A stretch of DNA of 64,000 bases from Posidonia oceanica (GCA_037176725.1 JAZBRS010000020.1:100830501-100894500); one strand, 5' to 3'. Positions 1-12,456 are shown, counted from the first letter of the stretch. The notes: a model not told the origin generated them from the letters alone. Made by a program: numbers and translations.

Positions 1-1120
1 TTCAGATGCAAGATGGGGCAGCCTCTACCATTGTATCTTTCGAACTCCAGGATGCGGAATTTCGAAGGGAGTGTGGCCTTTGGAAAGTAGCAGAGGTCCC
101 GGAATTGGTAATACTAGCGGTCCTTGCCTTGCACTAGGCATAGTGCCTTCTCTAGAACGTCCACCCTATCATTGATGGGGTTGGATTTACTGCCACAGGT
201 GATGGGGCAGCAGGGGCAGGGACCACATACACCGACTGGGTCGCACCGAGGTGCTCCTTCGGATCCACCATCGCGTCGCCTGGTGATGCGACGTGATGGC
301 CGGTGTATTTGTGCATGGGTGCAGTGTATTGTGGGATGTATGCTGGGGTAGGAAACTGATGCAAGGGGGATGGATAGATAATATGATGTACAGTGTGCTG
401 GAGCAACAGTGGCTGCGTAGGCGCGGTGCCAGGCAGTTGGCCTGTGGGGTACTATGCTCCAACCAGCCCGAAGGACTGGCCACCAGGTGGCGGAGGTAAA
501 TGTTGTGCAGTGCATAGTGTAAATGCAGGAGGTGGAAGCTGTGCCCCCATCACCAGAGCAGTGAATAGCTAGGGCGATGATCTAGGCGGGAGTGCAGTGT
601 AGGAAGCCTGAAATGTAGGAGCAGGCCACAGAGGAACCTCAGGAGCAGCGGGAGCCAAAGAGGGGCAAACAGATAGAGCCATGCCTTGGACTACATGGGC
701 AAGCTCCATTAGGTGTTGGTACTGCACATCAGGTGACCCGTCATTGGTAATGCTGAAGTGTAGTGCCGGCGGGGGACCAGATCCAAAAGATAAGGACACA
801 GACTGTCCAGAAGATAGAGATCCTACAGCAAAGGTCGCCGTAGTGGAAGGGGTGTCGAGAGCGACATAGCCCTAGGACAAAGGGGTTAGAGGTGCCTCCG
901 GAGCGCGAGTGGCGGTCATCAAGATGGACTCGATGATCGGATCCGGAGGGGCGTAGGTCTGCCAATGCCCCGCAGCATACTAGGGTGCCCCAGGCACCAG
1001 AGGGTAAAACCCTGGTGTCACAAGGGGCACAGAGGGAGTCGAAGCGAGAGTCAGACGGACCGAAGTGGAAATCCCATTCGAGGCAACAGAAAACTGGAAC
1101 TCACCGGCAAACTGGGCCAT
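1..1120 (-). pseudogene. Decayed gag of Tat-type gypsy element A
   Basis: Minus-strand reading from the ATG at 1120 (MAQFAGEFQFSV) gives a proline-rich region interrupted by several stops, then a conserved gypsy gag entry block at about 1-130 with the segments LEKALCLVQGKD and LPSKFRILEFERYNG. That block precedes the Retrotrans_gag fold in Tat-like elements (family knowledge). The fold itself lies beyond the left edge. Many short open stretches in different frames show decay by stops and small indels. Gag would form the particle core of a Ty3/gypsy retrotransposon. It lies downstream of the LTR at 2268-4812 and its primer site, in the same orientation, so I assign it to that element. The start codon is chosen because it follows the long leader and opens the gag-like reading; it is not proven. 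Confidence 0.7.
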
Positions 1121-2249
1121 GGCTAACCGAGAGCGAGTGTGAACAAGGCTACGATGAAAGGCAAAGACACGAGACCTAAGGGGAGCTACTGTTAGAAGCG
1201 ACGAATAGCTCAAAGACAGAGAGGAGGGACGCTCAGGGTCCTAGCAGCTACCTGCAAAAACAACAAAGGTGTCACAGGTTGGATGCAAAAGAAGTTATTA
1301 GGGGTAGCATGAATGGCACACGTGCAGATGAATGCCCTAATATGCGCTCTCTCACCATGCATGTCCTGAGTAGATGACCTACTAGGACGCACTCATGGGT
1401 AATGGGTTTATTGACAGACTCTAGGTCAGAAAAAAGTAGGGTCCCTGTCTAACTCCTGGCCAGAGCTCAGGCAGTAATGGGGTGGTGCTTTAGGAGCCTC
1501 GACCCTGCCAAAGCATGGGCTGTACCCTCTACTAACATCGACACGACCCCTGACAAGGGGGGACAGACCGACCAACTTGTGCCACGCCAAAGCGATGGAG
1601 TAAGAGATCGGGACTACCCTTCCCAGACTGTGGGTGGACTCAGAGGAGAGAATGCATGCTTTCTAAAATGAAAAATCATGCGATGTGCTTTAAAGTGTTT
1701 TACTTGTGTTTTATTTAGCCAAAGGGGAAAATTGCAAGTTTTGGCTCTAGTTGTGCTTAAATATAATTGCTTGGTTTTATTGTATCTTTTAGATTAAGCA
1801 AAAGGGGAGCAAGCATGTTTCTACTATCCTAGGCATGGCATAAGCATGAATAGGAGAGAAATAGGAAGTCATGGCATGCAAGCAATCACACAACAAGGCA
1901 AAAGGCATGTGCATGGCATATGCAAGTATTGTGGACATGATAGTGAAAAGAAAGCACTTATCATATCAAAAGGCAAGAATACATGACATGTGCATGTGTG
2001 GTGGCATAGCAAGTGTGATAAAACAAAGCATTTACCACCCAAAAGCATGTATTATTGCGCAAAGCAAGTATTTAGATATGTGATGCGAGAAAATAAAGCA
2101 ATGCAAGCAAAAATGGCATCATGCAAGAGATAAAGTAAGTAAAGCAGACAGGCAAGCAAGCAAGCAGGTAAGGCATGCAAAGGCACAAGGCAAGCAAAGT
2201 GCGAAATCCAAGTAGTGAGAAAGCCAAAACGAAAGCCGGAGTCTAGAAT
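1121..2249 (-). other. Untranslated leader of element A
   Basis: About 1.1 kb between primer binding site and gag start with no coding signal on either strand. The 1860-2200 part is crowded with GGCATG/AAGCAAGCA-like words, a low-complexity leader. A pyrimidine-rich stretch ending in TTTTTGCAG near 1253-1262 (minus strand) could be a 3' splice site just before the gag region; leader introns are known in Ogre/Tat elements, but here this is inference. Confidence 0.5.
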
Positions 2250-2266
2250 CCCCAGTAGAGTCGCCA
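2250..2266 (-). promoter_or_regulatory. Primer binding site of element A (tRNA-Arg type)
   Basis: Minus strand TGGCGACTCTACTGGGG lies one base beyond the LTR end. It is complementary to the 3' end of plant tRNA-Arg(ACG) including CCA, except for two adjacent positions (TA instead of CG), a change expected from cytosine deamination at a CpG. This shows that LTR 2268-4812 is a 5' LTR and that the element extends leftward. Confidence 0.8.
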
Positions 2267-2267
2267 C

Positions 2268-4812
2268 TGTAGTAACCCTGAAAATCGGCACGTCCATGCA
2301 CGATGCCAAAGCTCACGTGCACCGACCGATAGTAAGTTACTATTAGTAGGTGGATCCGAGGAAGGAAACTCTACTCGAAAACACCGGAAAAAGAAGAAAA
2401 ACAAAGATAAAGCAAATTCAGAGTCCCCACCTAGTCTATTAAATCGGGAGACAAGGAAAATCAGGGGAATGCATGAAAAACTTGCAAAGGGATGCAATGC
2501 TATGCAAAGATATGACTCGTGCCTAGGATGAGGCATAATGGTCATTGGGGGCCAAGAGAAAGGATAAGGACTCCTATTACGCACGGGGAAGGTGTTAGGC
2601 ACCCCCAATACGTCTAAGGAATCGGTCTTTCTTAGGCTTCTCGCTCACATATGCAGGATGTTAGCAATTGCTTGCCTTTACTGTACGCTCGAGGGGCGAG
2701 AGATGCTATGAATGCCTAATGAATGCTTAAACTTGCTTAATATGTCATGATGCATGATTGAAATTAAACGTGCAGACTATGTGCTCAGTAGCGCTGCCAA
2801 TGTTCCGAAGGGGCGTGCCCTGGTTCGTAAGAACTCCTGACAGTAAGCATCATCGCCCTAATGCAATGCAGGCGGAAAACAAAACAGCGGATAAACCATG
2901 CAATGCAAAGCGACATGCGACATGAGTTTGTAAATGATGCAAGCTTTGAAAACATGCTAGAAATTTGATCAAAACGAAAATGCAGCAAAGCGATGGTAAA
3001 CAAGCTAGGGAAGTAAATCTGTAAACAGGCGAGTGAAATGAACAAGATGCAAAGCGGCAAACAAGGGTGGCTCAGCCACTGTCTGAACTGCAGGCTTGGT
3101 TGCCGCCCTGAGCGGCGGTAGTGCATGTCGCCAGTGAGATCAACGAAGCACAAGGCACCGATCAGATCAGCAACTAAGCTCAGTCGCCTGTGTGAATGGT
3201 GCCTGGGCTTGTCGCCTAGGATGCTGGCAATAGAGGCGAGCACAGTGTTTCCAGACAGCGACTTTCATGGTTGAAAATAAGCTAGCTAGATGTTGCGAAA
3301 TGGTAAACTAAATGCATGGAAATGTAGATGGCATGGTCAGGAACATAATCATGCAAGCAAACTACAAAATGGAAGCCTAGGTCGCAAGATACGAAGGTCC
3401 AAAGATTGGCCGGAGGAACGGCCAAGAGTTGCAGGTGAGTCGCCGGTGTTTGCGGCGGCAACACTACACTCAGGCTTTCCAAACAGCCAACTTTGGGACC
3501 AAATCTAGAACCCATGGCTATGCAAAACTATGATCTAACTATCAAACATGAAGAGCAAACATTCAAGATCACAGACATACAAAGAGCAAATGAAATGGAG
3601 CTCTGGGTCGGTCGGAGTGGCGGCCCAAAGTCCAGCCATCCAGCAGACGGAGGTGCAGGTCAGTCGCCGCTTACTGTGGCGCCTAACCTGGCAATCCTCC
3701 GGTGCCAGAGAAGAAGGCCAACGACGGCAGCTAAGCTACGATAAAATACAACTAACTATCTAAAAAGCATGCATGGCTTGATACGAAGCTGATGGAGGTG
3801 TCGCTCACCTGCGGGGATACACGGTCGTGCCCCCCGACCTAGCTCGCCAGAGCGCGCAGACGTGGAGGTCGCGACGGCGGTGGAGGCAACGGCGGGTGCT
3901 CGGGTTGATTGGGCTGCGTTCGTGGCGACCTGGAGAAGGTGTGCACAGAGTTTGGAGGAGTTTGGCACCACGGGGTGGCTTCTGGCAATGTTGGCCGGTG
4001 GCGGCAAGGAGGAACAGCTGCGGAGTCGTTGTGGCGGTCCGGGATGCGAAACGGAGAATTGAAAGGCTTGGGAAGATGCTGGAGGGTGTAGGAATGTTTT
4101 TGGATTGCCTCTACACGCTCTGGTTTGAGTGGCGAGGGAGGAGAATGGATGGAAGTCGACTCTGTGGAAATGTGTCGGCGATGTGTCGTTGCGTTTTTCG
4201 GAATGGGTTCACCTCCACCTATTGGCTCTGGCAGCGGCCAATCGTGGAAGAGGAAGGGTAGTGAGTGGTGTGAGGGGGCAGTGTGATCGAGAAAGTAAGT
4301 GGCTTGCAGGAGAGGACGGCGAAGGTCGTCGGTAGCAAGGTTGCAGGCGGCCGTGGCAGTGAGGGCGGTGAGTGCAGGAAGGCCACCAGTGAGGAGGTGA
4401 TGCCGTGCCAGGGAGTTACTAGCGGTTGGCGTGTAGTTGGTGAGGAGTAAGTGGCCAAGGGGGCGGGTGGCAAATGACAACGACCAGTAGCGGCCATGCG
4501 GGAAAGGTTTGGGGTGGTGGCCTGAGTTACAGTCGAGTCACTGCTACACGTGGCGCCAAACTCAGTCGCCACTTAGAGTTGCGACAGAGTTCAGTCGCCT
4601 ATGCATGCGGCGCCTGAGTGTGCAACTTAGTAAACTAGGCTGCTAATGGGCTTGGGTTGGTTTAAGGCTTGGGTTGAGTTGTGAAATGGGAATTGGATGG
4701 TTTTGGGTTGGTTTTGGGTAGGGTTTGGAATAGGATTTGGTTGGATCCGCTGCTTCCGAGCTTGTTCCTCCAAGTTTGATCCACGGCCAGGTGTCAAATT
4801 GGGGTGTCTACA
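2268..4812 (-). mobile_element. 5' LTR of gypsy/Tat element A (2545 bp)
   Basis: On the minus strand the LTR opens TGTAGACACCCCAATTTG (at 4812) and closes GGGTTACTACA (at 2268). Its last 370 bp match the reverse complement of 7730-8099 and resemble 26851-27240; they include a shared block reading GTGCCTAACACCTTCC on the minus strand near 2585-2600. The next base inward is followed by a primer site, so it is a 5' LTR. The right flank is GAATG at 4813-4817; the partner duplication would lie outside the window. The LTR carries clusters of imperfect CAGTCGCC...GGCGCCTG hairpins (3657-3689, 4559-4620). No coding capacity is evident despite several long shadow frames. Confidence 0.85.
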
Positions 4813-5396
4813 GAATGATATAGATTTCTGCGCTCTTAGCAAAACTCATCAAATATCTCTTTTGAATTACCTTTCTTGGAGTTAAAATGAACTTATGTGA
4901 CCAATATAGTAAAATAATGGCCTTTAATTCAAATTAACTTGAAACCGGCATATTCACGTGAAATAATATGTAAATGACATAGCTATGAAGAAAGATTTCA
5001 CCTGCGAACTTTAAAATTAAGTTTTGAAGTTGTCGGCGCCATAGCGAGCCATTAACTTGATGAAATGAATAGCTAGTGATTCTAAATGGCCCAGATGTCC
5101 AGAAAATACAAAACCAGCGCTGACACGTGTATTTCAACTTAATTAAATCTCTGGGACTGATAAAAGTAATTTATGCAATTTAATCATGGATTTAGGGGAG
5201 CCTCAGCCAAGTTCAGTGACTTAAGTCATTGATAAAACGTTATAGGCCTGATCTGGTGTGTATAACGTTATCCGCTGATTTCACTGCGTCCAACGCCAGA
5301 AACCTAATTTGAACGTAAGATGCTAGCTATGGCGTGGATAACGTAAGACGCGCTAACCCCCGCGTACAACAAACCGAACCCAGAATCTTTTCTTTC
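4813..5396. other. Non-coding segment between two LTR insertions
   Basis: AT-rich sequence without genes. At 5205-5240 it carries a TTCAGTGACTTAAGTCA block that resembles 9797-9832, and AACGTTATA/AACGTAAGACGC words also typical of element E, so it is probably E sequence beyond the antisense gene. The last five bases (CTTTC) are the target duplication of the next LTR. Confidence 0.4.
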
Positions 5397-8099
5397 TGTA
5401 GACACTCCATTTTGGCAGACTTTTATTTGGAGAATCTCTAGAAGCTTGCTTAGAAGGTGGTACGGCGAATCCTATTCAAAACCCTACCCAAAACAACCCA
5501 AAACCATCCAATTCCTTTTCCCAAACCTAACCCAAGCCAAGCCCATTAGCAGCCTAGTTTACTGATTGGCACGTTCAGGCACCGCATGCAGAGGTGACTA
5601 GACATCGTCACAAAGATTAGTGGCGACTGGATTTGGCACCATGGGTAGCGGCGACTGAATTGTAACTCAGGCCACCACCCAAACCTTTCCCGCGTGGCCG
5701 TTGCCGGTCGTCGTCACCTGCCACCCGTCCCCTCAGCCACTTACTCGCCTGCTCCTGGCCACCCGCTACACGCCAACTGCCACTAACTCGCTGCCATCGG
5801 TCACCCTCTCCGTCGGCGGCCTTCCCGCACTCACCACCCTCACTGCCACAGCCGTGCACCTCCTCTGCAGCCGATGACTTCGTCATCCTCGCCTCTGGCC
5901 GCACTTACTCCCTTTCCTTTCCCTACTAACTTCCACAGCTTCCAAGCCTCCTCACGGCCGCTCACTGCCATCACCTTTGCACCTCGTCTGTCACCCCATT
6001 CTTCCCTCTTCTTTCGGTCGGTGAACAAAACCAAGCTTTCACACGTTGAACCGATCACCACACCTGCAATTCAGAGCTTCCAAGTGAGAATTCGAGCATC
6101 CCAAAGCGATTCCCATTCTCCCTTGTGTGATCCCGACCATTCCAAAGCGATCCCAAGCATTTCCAAGCCTTGCCATTACCTCCTTCTCCAACTCCAGCGA
6201 GCTTCTCCAATTAGTCCGCCAACTCCGGCAAGCCACAGAGGAGGTTCTCCTAACCACTTTGCTTGTTTAGGGGTCTGGGAAGCTTCCCGGACCTCTTCTC
6301 TTTACTTTTAGATTAGTTGTCTGTGTCCTTGCTCTCTCGGCCGGCCCAACGGCCGAGGAGGCGCGGCAACGCTGGCGAGGTGCCGGTGGAGGTGGGACAG
6401 AGGCACAAGCCTCTCTCCTCGACCAAGGGATGCTCCCTTGCATCCTCCTCCATGCCACAAAGCTTCTTAGCCAACTCCTCGAGCCTTCGGCCGCCTCTAT
6501 GGCCGGAGCTCGACGGATGACGGCGGCACAAAGTGGAGGAGATGGGTGGAGCTCCTCGAGCCACCATTTTCCACACCGAAGGTGTGGTTGGGTTCATGGA
6601 AACGTCGTCGTGCTTCTCCGACCCTCCTCGGCATTTTAGGCTTCACTCTCATGGTGAATTTCAGCGTTGAAGTCCGGTGATCGGACTACCAGGTCAGCAG
6701 CCAGCGAGAGCGGCGATTGACCTGCAACTCGACCTGCCTGTCGACTTGACTTTGAGCTGCCGCTCCGGCCAACTCAAGGTCCCATTTTACTTGTTTGATA
6801 TATGTTTGTAATCTTGGATGTTAAATCTACATGTCTATATGATTAGATTTCCGTTTCGTATCTTCGTGGGTTCTAGATCTGGCCATGAACTTGGCTGTTT
6901 GAGCTACTGGAGTTGCAGGTCTGTCGCCAGTCCAACTGGTGACTCGACTGCAACTCGAGCCAGCCCTTCGGCCAACTTCAAGCCACTATATTTCGTGACC
7001 CACTTGTCCATTTCATATTTTGAATGCATGATTTTGTTCCTTGTTATGCTGGCTTTAGCTCCAAGTGTTTAGTTTCGAGTTTTACTTTGATTACTTAGCT
7101 TGTTCCTGGCAATGAAAGCCACTGTCTGGGAAAGCTGTGCATGGCCGCGTCGCCTGATGCAGCGGTGACCAGCCTGAGCGCCAGTCACTGTGGCGACTGG
7201 GTTGGCTGCTGCTCTTAGTGGCGACCCACTCCGCAGTCTAGGCAGTGAGCGAGCCGCTGGTTTGCTGCCTTGTCGCTTCACTTTCTCGACTTGTTTTTAT
7301 ACTGATCTTGGTGTTGAGCATGCTATCTGTGATTCCTAGGTTTTAGTTTTCAATTTCATATTGCCTTTGCGACCCTTTTGTGGCAATGATCACTGCTATG
7401 TCGGGAGCTGGGTTTGTGCCTCTGCCGCCAGCCCTACCGACGACAGGCACAGGCGCCTATCAGACAAGCAATCCATGCACTGATCTAGGCAGTGTGCTTA
7501 GCTGCATCTGTTGTCGCTTTTTGCCTGCTTCATTTAATGCTTCTGGTTTTAGATTTGTTTCCCTTGTTGTTTATCGCCTCCCTACGATGTTTTATCTTTG
7601 ATCAATCACTTTTAAACAAGGTTTGCTAAGCTTCGCATGGTTTATAATTGTATATTGCATACCGCCTTAGGGCGAACATAAACCGGCATTTATTTGCCAA
7701 CATTTGCCACATAATAGCGGATCAGTTAAGAAAGACCGATTCCTCGGACGTGTCGGGGATGCCTAACACCTTCCCTGCACGTAACAGGAGTCCGTACCCT
7801 TTCTCTGGACTGCATTGACTTTGTGTCACACATTTGCATTGGATTTTGCATGCTTTCGAAATGCATAAGTTTTCCTTGCACATTCCTTATACGGTTTTCC
7901 TAGTTTTTCCATTTTAATAAATTAGGTGGCGACTCCTTTTCTTTTATTTTATTTTCCTTTTGCGTTCGTCTCTGTTTTTTTGATATTTTCGAGTTGAACA
8001 TCCCTCCTCGGATCCACCTACTAATTGTGACCTACTATCGGTCGGTGCACACGAGCTTTGGCATCGTGCATGGACGCGTCGATTTTCAGGGTTACTACA
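5397..8099 (+). mobile_element. Solo LTR of the A family (2703 bp)
   Basis: Starts TGTAGACACTCCATTTTGGC, ends GGGTTACTACA, and is flanked by identical 5-bp duplications CTTTC at 5392-5396 and 8100-8104. No primer site follows the right end and no polypurine tract precedes the left end, so this is a solo LTR left by LTR-LTR recombination. It is the inverted homologue of LTR A (for example 7730-8099 against 2268-2640). It contains many GTCGCC/GGCGAC words that pair into short hairpins (5575-5655, 6915-6955, 7150-7200). No credible ORF. Confidence 0.9.
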
Positions 8100-8191
8100 C
8101 TTTCCTTTCTTGCTATTGGCTAATTTTCTAGAATGCTGCGAAATTTTCTTAATGCTTGCGTGGGGAGACCTCCAACGGTTTTTCCTGTGCT

Positions 8192-8199
8192 TATAAAAG
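8192..8199 (+). promoter_or_regulatory. TATA box of the antisense gene in E
   Basis: TATAAAAG lies 101 bp upstream of the ATG at 8300, with a pyrimidine-rich leader between (CTTCTTTGCATCC, CTCTCCTTCTTTG). Position and sequence suit a plant core promoter acting opposite to the gag-pol direction. Confidence 0.6.
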
Positions 8200-8299
8200 C
8201 TTGACCACCCCTTTGAATTCATGCACACACTTCTTTGCATCCTCTCTTGTTGGTGTACTTCTTGGCTTGTGCTTTGTCCATCTCTCCTTCTTTGTTCTC

Positions 8300-9634
8300 A
8301 TGGCTTCTGCTTCAGTTCCCAACATCTCCTTGCACAACAGAAAAGGAATTGCAAGGCCTTTGGAGGAAATTGAAGGGCATATGATGTCCTACATCAAAGC
8401 CGGGAGGGTATGATTTTCTTCACCGATCTTCTTATTCTCTCTTGTTCCTCATGTTTTACTCTTGTTTGCAGGAGATCCTTAATTTTACAAAGACACCCTG
8501 CTTTGACAATGACTTCCCTTATTATTCTTCCTGGGTGAAGGACTTTGTGCCTTGGGCTCTGCCGAGGAAGTCCGTTTTAGCATGTAAAAGCTTTGGTGGG
8601 CTCCTGGACTTGTTGGGAACTACCTTGGACTGGCCTCTGCTCCATGCCTTATGCGCCTTCTGGAGTCTTGAAACTCATACCTTCTTCCTTGGGGGCTGTG
8701 AGATGACAATCCTGGTGGAGGATGTTCATGGTCTTCTTGGTGTTACTCAGATTGGAGCGTCCCAGCTGGATATTGACTTCCCATTGCCATATGGAACAAC
8801 AGACATGCAAATGTTCATGGACCGTATCTTTACTGTTCCGCCCACTTTCCCGGTAATCAGATGTCGCTGGCTCAACTTGGCGCATTTGTATTACAGCTTC
8901 TGGTAGATCGAGGACTCCGCCTCCCAGGATTAGCTAAAGATATGTCTGCATTTATTGATTGGAGGCCTCACCATATTTGTCTCCAAAGACTTCTCCTTGG
9001 ATGTCTATCACACTGAGTTCTTGATAGGGCTTTTTGGCACTCCCCTTCAGTCGCCATCCTTGCAGCTACTTACCTTGGTCTAACCAGTGCCTCAACCGGA
9101 GGGGATTTTGTAGGCTATCCTTTTCTTCTTTCTCGGTGGTTGCATGTCCACTTCCCGAGACTCGAGCCTACTAGGACTGATCTTATCGAGGAAAGGGTTT
9201 GCTTCCTGTCCTCTGCTTCTATCGATGTCTTCACACCTTCCATGCCCTATTGTCATAAGCACCAAGCACGAGGGTCTTCAGTTGAATTGGAGTTGATTGA
9301 GCCTACTCACTTTGTGGTGTACAACTCTCATCGCTGCTTCGAGATGGTGGGGTAAAAGAAAGGGGTGCCGCCTCGGCTAAGCTTTATTCCTCGTATCCGA
9401 ACTCGGGAACGCGGTCTTCCAACTGATGTAGTGATGGTGTATTACATTCAAGCTCTTTGGTCATTCTTGGACCGCCATGATGCCTCGGACGGGACCCATT
9501 CTATTCCTTTGACTTGCTGTCTACTCTGGGAGGATGAGCACTGGAACTAGTATTCAAAGCTGCTGCCCAAGCCCAAGGAGTGGGTTGAGGAGACCGGCGT
9601 GCTGCGCAAAAAGAGGAAGAGGCCAATCAAATAG
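8300..9634 (+). pseudogene. Antisense plant mobile domain (PMD) gene of element E
   Basis: ATG at 8300 gives MASASVPNISLHNRKG...; exon 1 ends in-frame at 8407. A 64-bp intron (8408-8471, GTATGA...TTTGCAG, phase 0) leads into exon 2, which runs in frame to a stop at 8904-8906. Exon 2 shows the PMD core: DWPLLHALCAFWSLETHTFF, then GGCEMTILVEDVHGLLGV. The reading continues in another frame (9140-9634) with stops at 9353 and 9548 and a basic tail RKKRKRPIK that could be a nuclear signal. PMD (aminotransferase-like) proteins occur both as host genes and as antisense ORFs of Tat elements; their role in the element is not established. A polyadenylation-like AATAAA lies near 9690. At least one frameshift and several stops make it a pseudogene. 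Confidence 0.75.
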
Positions 9635-11399
9635 GCACATCTTGTAGTTCATCTCATTTTTGGACCATGTATTTTTATATTTTCAAGGAAATAAATGTCT
9701 CTTTCTTATTTCATCTTTATTCATATGCTTTGGACTGTGCTGAGTCTAGAAATACTCCCTGGTGGCTTTGGTATTGGATTGAGGGCCCTTTATCAGAATT
9801 CAGCAACTTAAGTCACTATTAAAACGTAAGACGCTCAAATTGGCCCTTCTAACGTAAGACGCCTGATATCCCGCGTCTAACATTCTTCTATTGCCCGTTA
9901 TGCGCTGGAGATGGGGCGTCCAACGTTGGACACTGAGATTGGCTCGTTTAACACCTCTGAATGATTTTCTACACAATCTTGGCAAACTTGTTATTCCATC
10001 TAGGGTTATCATTGCCCCTAGTCCAAAGTGGCCTTTCAAAACTCAGAAACGACCTTAACCTAATGAAACCAAAATGGCTTCTGGAAACCTTGCAACAACC
10101 TAAATACAATGCATGCTTTGAAGAATCTTAATGCCATGAAAATAAAATGTCTTTTATGAAATTAAAGAAAAAACTTAGGTTTTGGATAACAAGCATTGGC
10201 CCCAGCTTTGTTGTCTAAAGATGATATGCCTGACGAGGGACTGTCTCTTCTTAAGATTCTAGTCTTGGCTCGTAGGCGAATACCAAGTGATCGTCCTGAA
10301 TAGGAGGGGTCAAGTACGATGCGGAGTCATAAAATTTCCTAGATTTTAGCATCATCGGCCTTACTTGTTATCAATTTCATGAGGTGATGTTAGTTGGGTA
10401 GATTTTACCCTACTTTCTATTTTTTGGATTTTTTGATCTTTTGCTATTTTTTGGATTTTTGATTTTATCATTTTTTTGGAATTTTGGTTTTATCATTTTT
10501 TTGGATTTTTGGTTTTATCATATTTTTTGGAATTTTGATTTTATCATTTTTTTTTTTGGATTTTTTATTTCATCATTTTTTTTGGAATTTTGGTTTTATC
10601 ATTTTTTTTTGGATTTTTGGTTTTATCATTTTTTTGGAGTTTTGTGATAGAAAATATTCTTCCAAGAAGTTGGGAAACAGGAGACCTCCTGATTGGGAAA
10701 ACCTTGATAATTTGGTCCCTTGTGCATCTCACAGTCAGAAGATACTATGGGCTTGCTTTGGCACCTAACTGCCCCTAGACCTAGGTTTCTGCCCTTTGCC
10801 TCTAAGTGTAAAGTGCAGGGTGTGGGTGGAAGGAAGGTCAATGTCCTATCCTAAGATTTCAGCTAAAGACTTGAAGCCTATACCTCTCCCAATTCAAGGT
10901 TGATTCCTACTGTGCCTAGTATTTCCCCAGTTTTTCAGTTTTGACACTTGGACAGCTTCTTTGCTGTCTTCTTTTCCACTTTCTTTCTTTTCTTGCACAT
11001 GGACAGCTTCTTTGTTGTCTTCCTTTCCCCTCTTCTTTTCCTCTGGGTATTTCGGCAAGTAATCTCACACCCCATTCGAGTATTTGGCCAACTTATTCAT
11101 TGATGGACCGAAACACTCTTCTATTTGGTACACTCCCTTCTTTTCTGTGCTTCTAAGTTTGGCTTTAGATGCCTACCTGATTTGTACTAGGGTAACGTGT
11201 CTGACTCAAGGGATGTGTGTGGACTTGTTGTTCATGAACTGGGAGGGGGCTCCTTACAGTTTTGCCTCTATCTCAGTGTTGGATCATTTCCCCTCCTTCT
11301 CCCACAAGGTGTTTGTGAGGTGAGGCTAAGGCATGACTCCTAGGCTTTAGAAAGCAGTAGGTCCTCAAACAAGGGTAATCTAATGGCTCAGTGTGCAGG
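9635..11399. other. Non-coding region of E between antisense gene and integrase
   Basis: No gene seen. 9797-9960 carries AACGTAAGACGC / CCAACGTTGGAC words that recur in the LTR and leader of E. 10427-10640 is a T-rich tandem repeat listed separately. 10940-11040 has two near-copies of a TGGACAGCTTCTTTG block about 57 bp apart. Confidence 0.5.
10427..10640 (+). repeat. T-rich tandem repeat, unit about 30-35 bp
   Basis: Roughly seven copies of a unit alternating TTTTGGATTTTTGG and TTTTATCATTTTTTTGG. The phenylalanine-rich open frames across it are low-complexity artefacts. Confidence 0.75.
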
Positions 11400-12456
11400 T
11401 CAAGGGTAGTACCTCTTGAGGTGCAGTGCATTCCAGGGGTATTCAAGCCTAGTGCCATCCTCTCTGGCCAAACAATAGGCATTGCCCGGATATGCCTCAA
11501 CCACCAAGTATGGTCCTTCCCAATTTGGTCTCAGTTTCCCATACTTACGAGGAAGGATCTCTTTAAGCACCCATTCACCAATGTTGAATTTACGTTCAAT
11601 TACTTTCTTTTTATAAGCTCTTGCAAGACGTTCTTGGTAGAGGCGTGTATGCTCAGCTGCTTGCAACCGCTTCTCATCTAGCAAATCTAACTGTAGACTT
11701 AATAATTGCCTCTTATGCTCGGCATTTATTTCATCATTGAGTTGTATTATAGATGAGGGGACCATGATCTCAAATGGGACTACTGTCTCCATACCATAAG
11801 TAAGCGCAAATGGGGTTTGACCCGTAGGCGTTCTTATGGAGGTTCGATAAGCCCATAAGGTATCAATTAATTTATCTGTCCAATCAGGTCCCTTGGCTCC
11901 TCCTACCATTTTCTTAAGAATTCGGATTAACGTTTTATTAGTAGCTTCAACTTGTCCATTAACTTGGGGGTAATATGGCGATGAATGACACAGTTCAATC
12001 TTAAACTTCTTACAGAGCTTTTTGAAGTCTTGGGATACGAAGATTGCGCCATTGTCTGCTACTAGTCTCTTTGGAACCTCGAATCTTGAGAGGATATTTT
12101 TCCACACAAACTTGCAAAGATTTGATGCTTTGATCTCCATGAACGCTTCTGCTTCGGCCCATTTGATGAAGTACTCAGTGGCTGTGAGTATGAACCTATT
12201 CTGCTTTTCGATGTCGAAGGGTCCTACGACATCAAATGCCCACATGGAGAAAGGCCATACTGCTTGAGTTGGGTTTAACTCTAATGCTGGTGCATGTATT
12301 CTGTCTGCATGGATCTGGCATTGCTTGCACCTTCTCACCTTGCCCGCACAATTTGCCTCCATTGTGGGTCAGTAATAGCCCCTACGCAGTATCATTTTTG
12401 CCATGAACTGAGAACTGATGTGTCTTCCACATATTCCTTCATGCATTTCTCCAAGG
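11400..12456 (-). pseudogene. Integrase of gypsy element E
   Basis: Open frame from 12362 to the stop at 11400, with the zinc-binding part upstream across an in-frame stop: HEGICGRH near 12410 and CKQCQIH. Catalytic triad residues are visible in FDVVGPF, LVADNGAIFV and VNGQVEATNK. The C-terminal part ends PWNALHLKRYYP with a GPYLVVEAYPGNAYCL SH3-like strand and no chromodomain, as expected for Tat elements. It would insert element cDNA into chromosomes. The core is intact; the stop between zinc finger and core and the damage elsewhere in pol disable it. Confidence 0.9.

Noticed and set aside
3839..4572. Overlapping long frames in LTR A
   Set aside because: No domain, and the homologous solo LTR B does not keep the frame.
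10441..10768. Phenylalanine-rich open frames resembling membrane proteins
   Set aside because: They come from a T-rich tandem repeat; all frames look alike and no start context or domain is present.
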